Assembly: GCF_963678635.1 (NCBI RefSeq)
Contig: NC_087064.1
Coordinates: forward strand, 69,740,123 to 69,804,122
Origin: Symsagittifera roscoffensis
Lineage: Eukaryota > Xenacoelomorpha > Acoela > Convolutidae
Direction of reading: 5' to 3'
Length of the DNA: 64,000 nucleotides
In this document: piece by piece, positions 44,640-54,800 of the stretch
Position numbering within the stretch: position 1 is the stretch's first letter
Layout of the letters: each line of letters opens with the position of its first letter
Translations under genes and position numbers: made by a program
The notes under the pieces: model-generated
What the model was told of the DNA's origin: nothing
The model's database searches: none
Seen by the model: only the letters and a program-made list of their open reading frames with translations

Positions 44640-45712
44640 CTTTTTCCGATCCCCCCACCCGATCCCGCCAGGTTACATATCTTAATTCAAGTCTAATTTT
44701 GAGTACCTTCGTGTTGCTACTCTTGTTATGTGTCTTTAACTCGCTTGTTCTAATGTAACTAAATTGACAATATCGATTGTTTAGTTACTATAAGAAAGTA
44801 CCTCTTTTTACAATTTTCAACCAACAACCTCTATCTGAACCAGCCCCCATGCTACCCTCCCCCTATCTAGCCCCCCACTTAGGCCGAAAATTAGTATACG
44901 TGCGATGGGTGCTAAACTTCTCGAGAGAAAGTCCGTAGAACCTGTTTCCAAGATCTACTCAATCAAAAACATTTCCTCAAAACAGTGGGGACTCGCTTAA
45001 TTACTTTTACAGTTATCTCCTAAAGTATAAAGTGGATTTTAACGATACCCGTTCGACCAAGCAGAACACCCTTGTGATCCCTTCTCACTGCTGTGCTGCT
45101 TTGATCACGCTACTGGTAGTCCTTTCCCAGTCGTGTGTCCTCTGTCTCACAGGTCCCAGTCCTGGGAACCACTTTCCCACTTGCCTGGTCACCTGTTCCA
45201 GTCAAGTCTCCGAGTTGTCCGCTGAGGCTGCAAGGCTATCTGAAAACCCTTTGAACGCCCCAAACTCGGGCACCTGTTTAACGTTGCTGATTTGATCGAG
45301 ACGATCGGTCTTATTGAAAACAGTATGCGCATACTATTTTAACTAATGTAAAGGTTTGATCCACCTAATCTGAAAACCAAAGCCACTGTTCTTTTTAAAA
45401 TATTTTACCGTTTTTTGTTCCTATTTGTATTCTTTTTTGTTTTTTGTTTAGTTTTTTGTCTTTTACTCGTTTTTTGTCCCCCTAGTGGCCCCCATTACTC
45501 GCTCAGCTAGAACTCGTTTCGGAAAGCGCACCGGGAATTTTTCTCGAAATTTCTTAAAAAGCTATCACGGTACAACCAGTAGGTGGACACGTTCCTGTTG
45601 AACCGTACCACCGGTACTCTAGAATGGGTATGTAGCCCGGAGCTGTGTCAAGTGGGTTCAATCCCGTAGTCTTGATGTCGTAAAAACACCCAGGAGTGCC
45701 ATAAAAACACTC
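44640..45712 (-). other. 5' leader of element M
   Basis: Between the LTR and gag. No supported gene. The first 30 bases after the LTR (minus strand GAGTGTTTTTATGGCACTCC then TGGGTGTT) match the leader of element C (TAGATGTTTTTACAGCGCTCC then TGGGTGTT). Confidence 0.7.
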
Positions 45713-47152
45713 TGTAACAGTCGCCTACTTAAGTCATTTAAGAAGTTAAGAAAAATAGGCCCATAGCCATTGGCTCAACAGTCAGGGACCTCCTGTGTTT
45801 TTCTACCTCAAGCGGTCGGAGCCAATTCGGTTCACTTGCGACACGAGACTACAAACCGTGTTACAGCCTAAAGGCTACTACCAAAATACCCCCCTTCCCC
45901 ACTCTAGAAATAAGAACGCCCCCATGCTCAGCTCTCAAAATACCCAAAATATGCAAACGCCGTTAAAAACAGGGTCGGAACAGTCCGTACAGTTACTTTT
46001 TGTTAGACAGGAAAACTTTGATCCATTTCAGATGAATGAACCTAAAACTCTCCTTACCTCAACATAACAGTCATAAAACACACTCACGAAAACTAAATTG
46101 AGTACTCACATATCGGCACACTCGAGAATTGGGATAACTAAATTAATCAGTAACTCTAGCATTAAGTCTAATAACTTGAGAAGTTTGCTACTAATAAATT
46201 CCAGCAAGGGAAATAAGTTTTGACTCGAGAATTAAATTTTGGAACTGGATCATTGGGATACCCCAGCTGTCCACATTTCCACTGAGGGTTCACTCTGGTT
46301 CACTTTTTCTTTGTCTTTGCTCTGTTTACAATCGCTCTGCTTCCTATTCAGGGTAGGACAGCTCTACTCCCGTTGTTCCATTTATAACTGGAAAATGCGA
46401 ATAGCAATTTCCCGCTGCTTTTTTCAAGTACTTTCCCGCGTTTTTTTTTTCGGTTGTTCTGATCTTGTCTTTCTGATATTTTCGGTTTTCGCAATATCCA
46501 AAACACACAAACGCCGTTAAAAACAGGGTCAAAACTTTTCGTATACGGTTAGTTTTTATTGGACAGCAGACCTTAGATCCATTTCAGATGGATCAACCTA
46601 AAAACTCTCCCTGACCCAACATAACAAAACAAAACACGCTCAAGAAATTTAAATTGGGTACTTACATACCGACACCACCTCTAGAATTGAAAAACTAAAT
46701 TGTAAAGCAACTCTAGAAATGATTTGGTAATTAAGTTTGACTCAGGAATTTTGAAAGGGAGAAGTTTTATTTCAAGCAATAATTTTTCTGACTGGACCAT
46801 TGGGCAGCTTCAGCTGTCCACTTTTCCAATCAAGGTTCACTCCGGTACAATCGATCGTTTTTCTTTCTTTCTTCGTGCAATTTTGTCCTTCCTGTCAGGA
46901 ACAAGATAGCTCTACTCTCGTAGTATAATTCCAGTAAAGTTGCGAATAGCAATTTTACTCTAGCGTGTTTCAGCAACTTTCCCGCAATTTTTACTCGATC
47001 CTTTTGGTTGTTACTTTTTCGGATTTTCAGTTGTCGCAAGAAACTTGATCATGACATGCTCAATTAGAATTTTGTGAAAAACTTCATTTCACCCCAAAAT
47101 AAAGACCAAACGTTGCGCAAGATCAAACTTCCAAATATGATCGACTGGCACA
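45713..47152 (-). repeat. 5' LTR of element M, with internal duplication
   Basis: On the minus strand from TGTGCCAGTCGA (47152) to GGCGACTGTTACA (45713), about 1440 bp. It is longer than the other LTRs (about 870-920 bp) because a segment of roughly 550 bp is repeated in tandem (about 45940-46495 and 46496-47049). Each repeat carries the stem-loop: GATCCAT/ATGGATC at 46576-46594, and a decayed copy at 46020-46038. Confidence 0.85.
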
Positions 47153-48043
47153 CGACTTCGAAATTTTAATGTGACCGTAAACTGGGAAAGTTGGCAGTTT
47201 TAGCAGATAAGCTATTCTAATACAACAATTTAACGAATCAGGAATAGTCAGTTTGGCGTGACGTAATAAATTTAAAAAATTCGTTTCAAAATAAAAACAC
47301 GTCACGACCTTGAAGTTTCGCCACAACTGAACAAAGGAAAAAACAGCACAACATTATTCGTTGAAACAGACAAGACGAACGAGAAAAAGCAATGAAAGTA
47401 CAAATTACATTGATTGAAGACGTTAACGGAAAACCTTTCTGAATGGTAGCGATTGTAACAGTACAATGGTTACCGAAGATTTCTCGAGAAACAGAAAGGG
47501 TTTTGGGACGACTGCGTCAGACTTCTGGAAAGACGAAAAGACCGCTCTTTGTCCGGATTCCAGAATCCGGAAGGGTCTTGGGAAGAGAACTCAAATTCTG
47601 TTCTAACAAACTTTCAGCTTCCTGGAATGTCCTGAACTGAAATAATAACATCTAAATTCGTTTTCAGATAAAAAGAAGCTAGGAGTTGAGGGAAAGAGTT
47701 GATCCATCTCCGATGGAAATGATGATTTTTATCTACTGAACAAAAACAATAATAATATAAAAAATAGGTAGAAGCCCTGTTTTTAGGAGTGACCTCGTGG
47801 TCTGGGGTTACTGGGACCCAGCCATGAGCTCACTATTTCTGCATGTAACTAAGTTAATCTTAGCGTTCCGACCGAAGCTCGAAACAGTTACCATTTTAAC
47901 GACCCGATGTTAAAGGGACCGCACAAAGAACTGGCTATGGTAGAGACGGTTAAAAGCATGTAGAGCTGTGTTTAGGCGCTAGCCAGTCGTTTTACAACCT
48001 AGCTTTTTTTTCCGTCGATATGTACTTCCGGGCGAATGTTATA
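47153..48043 (+). repeat. LTR D (solo LTR)
   Basis: About 890 bp, matching the LTRs of A and C along its length (CCGGATTCCAGAATCCGGAA, stem-loop at 47703-47717, GTCGACCCGATGTTA-like segment). It ends in GGGCGAATGTTATA at 48043. Its first few bases are missing where it meets element M, which suggests that M inserted into or next to it. No internal sequence of its own follows. Confidence 0.8.
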
Positions 48044-48650
48044 TTTATGGTGAATATATGCAAATTAGGGGGAGACAATTCGGATTCTTGAGTGATAAAA
48101 TTTATTTACAATGCGAAACAGAGAATTTTTTAGAGCACCAAGTTATCAATTATGAAGTGATCATTTGCAGAGAGGATGGTTTTAGGGATGACAAGCTTGG
48201 GGATTTGGATTAAAGGGTTTTGGGTTAAACTTATGAGTTAATAAATTTATTAAAAATCTCTAATCATTAGCAAAGTCTGAATTCGTATATGAGTTATCAT
48301 TAAAGCCGGCTCATATAATAATTCAGTTCAGTTTCTGTGAGTGGTAGCACAAGACAGTAGCGGCAAGGTCGGCTAGCTTTGTAGACAGTAGCGTGGCTCC
48401 GACATTTTTGGGATGCAGTACTTGGTCCTTGAAGTTCTTACAACCAGTTCCCTGCTCCATTTGGGTAGCCACTTCGGCCTGTACTTCGGCAGAGTCAGTC
48501 ACTAGTTTTTCACGGCCGGAGATTCCGGTTGGGGTGTCCCGGAGAGGGGACGTATCGCGACCTGACGAGCTTGTCTCTTAAATCCCGTCTCAAGTTTTCT
48601 TACAAGTGTTCCATTATCGCCATATCACAAAATTATTTAATAAATTTATT
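48044..48650. other. About 600 bp between LTR D and element C, unexplained
   Basis: It begins with ATGCAAATTAGGGGGAGAC and contains GC-richer parts at 48350-48600 (ACTTCGGCCTGTACTTCGGC; CCCGGAGAGGGGACGTATCG). It resembles an LTR or UTR of another element more than host DNA. A 62-codon frame at 48393 has no recognisable sense. Confidence 0.4.
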
Positions 48651-49525
48651 TGACATTCGACCAGAAATTCGACCCTACACGTATTCGAATTTTTCTCGGA
48701 ACACCTGACCGAGAGAATTGATGGTTTTTATGGATTAGTGAAGCTAATTGAACGATTATACAAATCGGGAGGGATTAGTTTTGACTAATATGCTAGATTT
48801 TACACTTTCGATTTATATTTTGCAACAACTGAAACTGCGAAAACAGAACGACAGAATCCTCAGTGAAAACAATAACATCCAAAGTCGTGTAAAACCGATC
48901 GAGACTTAAGAATGAATAGGACTGTCATAAATCATTCCGAGTTGTAACGGTTGTGCAGTTACAATCGATACAAAGCAATTCACGAGAACCAGGAAGGGTG
49001 TTGGGACGACGTGTCCAGCCTTCCGAAAAGAAACAAGGACGTTTTTTCTCCGGATTCCAGAATCCGGAAGGGTCTCGGGAAATAATTTAAACATTATTTT
49101 AACAAATTTTTAGCATCCTGGAGACGTTCTGATTTGAATTGATAACATCTAAGTTCATTTTCAGATTATGAGAAGCTGGGAGTTGAGGGAAAGGATTGAT
49201 CCATCTTCGATGGAGATGATGATTTTATCTACTGAACAAAAACAACAGTAATTTAGTAAATAAGTAGTAGCCCTGGTTTTAGGAGAGACTTTGTCGTCTA
49301 TGATACTGAGACTCAGCCATGAGCTCACTAGTTTTGCATATAATTAAGTTAATTAGAGCGTTCTGATCGAAGCCTGAAACAGTAAAGTTTTTTTTGTCGA
49401 CCCGATGTTAGAAAGACAACCAAAAGAACTGTGTTTAGCATGTAGAGCTGTGTTTAGACGCTAGCCAGTCGTTTTAGAACCTAGCGTTATTTTCCGTCGA
49501 TATGTACTTCCGGGCGAATGTTACA
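48651..49525 (+). repeat. 5' LTR of element C
   Basis: 875 bp, from TGACATTCGACC (TGTAACATTCGACC with two bases lost) to GGGCGAATGTTACA. Stem-loop at 49200-49214. Confidence 0.85.
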
Positions 49526-50158
49526 TAGATGTTTTTACAGCGCTCCTGGGTGTTATTCTTTTTAACATACTGACCGGCAGAACTGTTAACGAGCACTCCG
49601 CGCCGAGCAAATGCTCAAAGCAAGGCGCTAACAACCGGGGCGGAAGGGTAGTTTGGAACGCGGAAGCCTTCCGGATTCCCGTGAATAGTTTTTTAACCTA
49701 GTTAAGACCGAAAATTCACGTACCAGGAAGGGTGGGGGGATTGGCCATGCCTTCGTTCCCTGTGACCAAAAACACTTAAAGATATACGAGAAACCAAACA
49801 AAAAGTGTTGTGTTCCTTCTAACCACTGAGTTTCTTAATTTTAATATTCAGGGCTAGTAACAACTAAATTTCCGAAGGGAAGAGGATTAGTAGGATAATT
49901 TTAGTTTGTGGTTTGGCACGAATGTCCTTCTTCCCTACACTTTTAAAACCTAGGAAGTCTAAAAAGATGTTTTATCTTAAGTATATCCTCGAAATTGCAG
50001 ATTGGTGAAAGAATTTGGAAGACTATAGTAGTGTAGTATGATGCGATTTATATTCTGCAGTGAGTCGATATGACGTGGATAAATATGACTTTTTTAAATT
50101 CTGTTCGATGGCACTGTACCATTTCGATGAAGACTACGAGACTCAATGAGGACATTGA
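49526..50158 (+). other. Internal region of element C, no genes
   Basis: Leader-type sequence to about 49820, then 3'-tract sequence homologous to element A. No ORF of note. The GC-rich stretch at 49590-49680 (GCGCCGAGCAAATGCTC, CAAGGCGCTAACAACC) may fold into hairpins. Confidence 0.7.
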
Positions 50159-50168
50159 CCGGGGAGTA
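50159..50168 (+). promoter_or_regulatory. Polypurine tract of element C
   Basis: CCGGGGAGTA directly before the 3' LTR start TGTAAC. Same tract as in elements B and M. Confidence 0.7.
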
Positions 50169-51087
50169 TGTAACATTCGACCAGAAGGTACGAAATTGCA
50201 ATTTCGTAATCGAATTTTTATCGATAAAAAAAACATCTAACCAGGAAGATTGATGGTTTAAATGGATAAGACAAATATTTGATTGATTAGACAAATCGGG
50301 AAGGGTTAATTTTAACTGACATGCTAATTTTTAAAATTTCGATTCGGTCGTGAACGACAACCTTTTTATATTTCGCATCGCACACGCTGAAACGGCGAAA
50401 CACAACAACAATAATCGCAGTGGAAACAATTATGAGAAAACGACAACAGATTGAAATTGTAATTTGAGATTGTCAGTAACTATTCCGAGTTGTAACGATT
50501 GTGCTGTTACAATCGTTACAACGTAGAACCCCAGAAAAAGGAAGGGTGTTGGGACGGAGTGTCTAGCTTTCCGGAAAGAAATAGGAGTGCTATTTCCCCG
50601 GATTCCAGAATCTGGAGGGGTCTCGGGCTCAGAACTCAAACTAATTTATATAAACTGTTAGCTACCTGGTCATCCCTGAGTTGAATTTATTTAACATCCA
50701 GATTCATTTTCAGAGAATGAGATGCTAGGAGTGAGGGAAAGGGTTGATCCATCTTCGATGGAGATGTTGATTTTTATCTACTGAACAAAAACAATAGTAA
50801 TATAATAAACAGTAGTTGCCCTGTTTTTGGGAGTGACCTTGTGGTCTGCGGATACTGAGACCCAGCCATGAGCTCACTATTTTTGAATATAATTAAGTTA
50901 ATTTGAGCGTTCTGGTCGAAGCCAGAAAGCAGTAACGTTTTGTCGACCCGATGTTAGGAAAACCACCAAAGGAACTGGCTTTGGCAGATACGGTGAAAAG
51001 CATGTAGAGCTGTGTTTAGACGCTAACCAGTCGTTTTAGAACCTAGCTTTATTTTCCGTCGATATGTACTTCCTGGCGAATGTTACG
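50169..51087 (+). repeat. 3' LTR of element C
   Basis: 919 bp. It starts TGTAACATTCG and ends GGCGAATGTTACG, so the ends form an 11-bp inverted repeat apart from the last base. Stem-loop at 50748-50762. TTATATAAAC near 50643 may be the TATA box. The flank behind it starts TTATAATTAGGGG. I could not establish a target duplication. Confidence 0.85.
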
Positions 51088-51329
51088 TTATAATTAGGGG
51101 AAAATGATTTAAGTAAAAATAAATAGACTATTTTAGTAACATGGGTTGCCATAATAGTTACTGGTTTTCTAATTTAATCCCATTGTCTCAATGCAATATT
51201 TCAATGTAATCGACCTTTGCCACAAGTGATATGCTGATTTTGTGCCAATTGTGGTATTTTATAGAACTTCATTTGATTTTCCAAGGAAAAACTTTCATGT
51301 GTTTTATTTTTAATGTTTCAAGATGTGAT

Positions 51330-51554
51330 ATGTCTGAAGACGATCCTATAACGGGAATTGGTGTTATCGAATCTATCTCAAATGTACCGCAGGGGTATGT
51401 TGCAATTACAACATCAGCTGATGGCAAAGATGCTGATATTTGGAAGGATGGATTTTTTGCTCGAGCTGTCCGGCGATATATTTGCTATACACGAGTATTT
51501 CCTCTCGATAACGGCCGGTGGAGAAACGTCGTGAAAGACATTAAAATCGTTAAG
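51330..51554 (+). CDS. MVB12-like ESCRT-I subunit, exon 1 (start of MABP domain)
   Basis: ATG at 51330 opens MSEDDPITGIGVIESISN; then PQGYVAITTSADGKDADIWK, DGFFARAVRRYICYTR and VKDIKIVK. This is the first part of the MABP domain of MVB12/FAM125 proteins (family pattern: DPITG(V/I)G, GY, DGxDADLWKDGLF, RYLCFTR). The exon is 225 bases and ends at a GTAAAT donor (51555) in phase 0. MVB12 is a subunit of ESCRT-I, which sorts ubiquitinated membrane proteins into multivesicular bodies; the MABP domain binds membrane lipids. A TTTCAAG just upstream (51316-51322) could be an acceptor for a 5' UTR exon. The window shows no paralog, so 12A against 12B type is not decided. Confidence 0.85.
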
Positions 51555-51653
51555 GTAAATAAAATACGCTTCGAGCAAAAAAAAACGATCACTGTTTTTA
51601 GTTGATAAATTTCAGAGAAATTCTGAAATGTAACTATTGACATCTGATTTAAG

Positions 51654-51813
51654 GATGGAACTGGCGAAGCGCCTCCTGGCTATGTTGTCATCAGTCAGAC
51701 TATGGGATCTGCTCAGCGACAGCCGGCGCTACAGGGTCTGCGGCTTTTTATCAAAAACGAACCGAGAGAAGTTTGTGATGGAGCTTTCACGGACCTTCTT
51801 CTCGTGTCTAAAG
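51654..51813 (+). CDS. MVB12-like ESCRT-I subunit, exon 2 (end of MABP domain)
   Basis: After a 99-base intron (51555-51653, ending TTTAAG) the protein continues in phase: DGTGEAPPGYVVISQT, then LQGLRLFIKNEPREVCDG and AFTDLLLVSK. It matches the second MABP repeat of the family (PxGYxxIxxT, K(R)LCIKFIPRD, ICDI). The exon is 160 bases and ends AAAG before GTGAAT, in phase 1. A longer frame overlapping it (51637-51858) is a shadow in another phase. Confidence 0.85.
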
Positions 51814-54800
51814 GTGAATTTTCTGCTCAATAATCGAAACATCGATACCAATTGTTGACAAACATTTTTGAGAAATGTGTCTATCCTAATCATGGGGCGT
51901 GTCTAGTATTGAAAAAGGTAATTGCAATAGTGAGACAATAATTAAGAGTAATGAACATAGTGGGTACTTTTATAAAGGTCTTGCTGATTATTATTTTGTT
52001 TTTTCATGAAAAAGACTTTGTTCACGCTCAGTTTTAATTTTTCGCTCTTGTGATTTCTTTTCAGGTTCAGAGCATTTCCATTGTTAAAAGGGAGGCAAAC
52101 TCCATTATCGAACAGCAAAAGGTCACGAAAAACGTGATCGACTTCTAATTTTGAAAATGGAAATTAATCCAGTTTTCTCAAATTGGGTTAATTTTTAACA
52201 AAAAAGTGTCCATCATTAATTGTTCTACAAATTCAAAGAGCTTTAAGGCCATCTAATTTTTTTTACTCGAAACTCAAACGTTGAATATTTTTGAAAAATT
52301 AAGTCGTTTTTTTTTCAGTTTCCTTGCGTTCATTACTCCTTTCCTACTGTCACATGGCTATGTTTGATTGTTCCGACCATTGAAAACATAGACATTTAAC
52401 CTCCATAATCAGAGCAACAAACTGTATGCATGTTACCGAAACGTGCTGGAAAAATAAAGTAATTTTAGATCCCATAACTATGGCCAGCGAGACAATAATT
52501 AATTTAAAAAAACTAAATTACAAAAGGGGCCCTTCCGTTTAGTTACGGTAAGTGCACAAGCTGGATAGAGCCATACCAGCGATATAAAAATGAATATATA
52601 TCGGCAATGAAGTCATAAATCAGCATTAAATGCATCGTCGTCATGTTAATTTATCTTAGCCGTCCTTCCTCTACAATAGCGCTTATGGAGTTGTCGATAA
52701 TTTGAACTTTGCGTAGCGATCTGCACCCCCTTATAAAAAGTATAGAGCTCCTCAGGAGCGCGAAGCTTATTTTAGTTCTTATGTAGTTTATAGATTCTAG
52801 ATAGCTTTCTTGTCTTTTTTCACTTAGTTTTTCGGCTAATCGCTGCATCGTCCGCGTGGCTGTTGGAGCAGCGCCACCGGTGCATCCGAAAATTAGCGGA
52901 CAGAAGCTACTCTGCTCTACGTTTAAAATTCTTTGCTGATATTTGGAGTTTTTCAGCGTTTCGTGGTATTTGTATGCGTCCTTATGCAGTTTTCGCGATG
53001 TTTTGGCATGGGGGTTGAAAATTTTCACATCAAAGAAAGCGCGGCTGAATCGTGAACCCCAGAGTCCGTTTGCCTTAATGTCAAGTCGTGCCTCATCTTC
53101 AGTTGTAGTTGAATTGTTGACAAAGCTTTCGCCTTGCAACGGCTGAAGTTTCGGCTCAATCTCGACGTCATGGCAAACCTCGTTCATGAGGTTGGCGAAT
53201 ATGTCTCTAATTTCATTGCGTCTTTTGTTTGTGTAACCACCCTTTGCACAGTGAAGCACATGTGTCAAGTTAAAATTAGCACCACATGCACATGTGAGTG
53301 GGGTTTTGGTTGGTTCCCATCCGTATCTTAAGTAAATACCATCTCTGAATTCTGATTTATTCAGGTTGAAGTTGTATCTACTCAGTGGTAAAGCATTGAG
53401 CCAGTTAGAGGCTCCCTTTTCAGAGGCCAGGTCGATTGCGTATTTATCTGTTTCATTTAAGGAGTTAATGAGGTTTTTTTTTTTTTATTTGTTCTATCAG
53501 TTTTCAATTTTCTGATTTTCGTACATATTTTTTCTTGCTGTGTTACTGCTGTAACAGGATCTTGATATTCCAGTACTAGTGATGTTTCCTTAGACCATTC
53601 TAGGTAGCTTTCATGATCGGATGGCAGCTTGATGTTAAGTCCGCCCATTTTAAGGGGTAAGGAAGATATCTCACGGAACTGGGGGTTTAAAGTGTCTTTA
53701 CCGACTAGGTTAGGTAATAATTGTTCTTTCATAATATTTCCACATATTTCTAAGTTTTCCATGGTGTTAGGCGTTTTCCTGGCAAGAAATGAAAGCTTTT
53801 CTTGAACTCCTCTATTATAGGAGGCATAAACGTTTTGGCGATTTTCGTTAGTTTTTTCAAAAATTTGATTTGCTCATTCTGTTGAAATTCGAGGAACTTT
53901 TTACATTCAGATTCTGTTCCTATAACTGACCAAGCACTCGGGCTACTGCTTTTTTAGTGATTCTTGTTTTTGCGAAGATATTCTGAGCTTCACCGAGTTT
54001 TTCATCCTTGACAATGAGTTGGCATTTGAATGCTTTCACGTGGTAGCCGAAAAATTTACCCTGTGATACAATTTTATCGAGGACGGTTCGTAGATTGCTT
54101 AATTTAAGGACTGCGTTTCCGTCGTCTGCGTACCATTTATGTGTTACATCGTCTACTGATAAAAGTTTTATGAGAGGTATTATGGCTAGACCGTACATGG
54201 CCATTGCTAGTGGATCCCCCCGGGGTTGTCCCTTCTTGGAGAGTAGATTGTTTTTTTTTATTAACGAATAGTTTAGAGTAGGAGTTCTTAATTGCTGTTA
54301 AAAGAGAAGGGCAGGTATTATCGATGTTTTTCAATGCCAGCTTTCGGTTCAGCGAGTTGAAAGCGTTTTCGGCATCTATCAGTAAAGCAGCATCGGCGGA
54401 AGTTTTGCTGTTTTAAACCAGACAATAGTTAATTGTTCCGACTATTGAAAATTACCGCAAATAGTAATTGTTTGGATTGATTGATATATCATATTAAAAA
54501 TTTAAAAACGTTGTCAAAGTGTCGAGAAAAACTGATTTGAAAATTTGATATTTAGTCTAATTTCGAGTGAGTGACGCGATCGAGTTACATTCATTATATA
54601 GACTCAGAAAATTTGCTTTTTCTGAATTGAAAATTTTATTTAAAATTTCTTTTAGCGCTTCCTTGACTATAAAAACGTCCAGAGAATAGAAGTTCTAGAA
54701 AAACTTCTATGGTCTTCTTATCATACGATGGACAATAAATGACAAAATTAAACAAAAAATAAGGATAGCCGGCTACTGTGCAAGTAGCACAGAATGTTCC

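Larger units (their letters stand above)
22195..47152 (-). mobile_element. Element M: giant Ty3/Gypsy-type retroelement, rearranged
   Basis: Read on the minus strand: a 5' LTR (47152-45713), leader, gag, protease, RT, scrambled RT/RNase H/integrase segments, GPF module, acidic tail, macrodomain-like part, ORFs A-F, polypurine tract, and the first part of a 3' LTR (22558 to about 22195, cut short). It has the same gene order as element A but is clearly diverged at protein level. About 25 kb as it stands, enlarged by tandem duplications in pol. Many breaks and lost catalytic residues show that it is dead. Confidence 0.9.
48651..51087 (+). mobile_element. Element C: gutted, non-autonomous derivative of the giant element
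   Basis: Two LTRs (48651-49525 and 50169-51087) enclose 643 bp. The internal part starts with the conserved leader (TAGATGTTTTTACAGCGCTC) and ends with the conserved 3' tract and polypurine tract (matching 18400-18860 of A). All coding sequence, nearly 20 kb, is missing. What remains is what is needed in cis for copying. Confidence 0.85.

Noticed and set aside
45032-45295. 87-residue plus-strand ORF in the leader of element M
   Set aside because: Opposite to the element's direction and without any motif; inside a non-coding leader.
51637-51858. 73-residue plus-strand ORF
   Set aside because: Out-of-phase shadow; the true exon 2 of the MVB12-like gene (51654-51813) lies in another frame.
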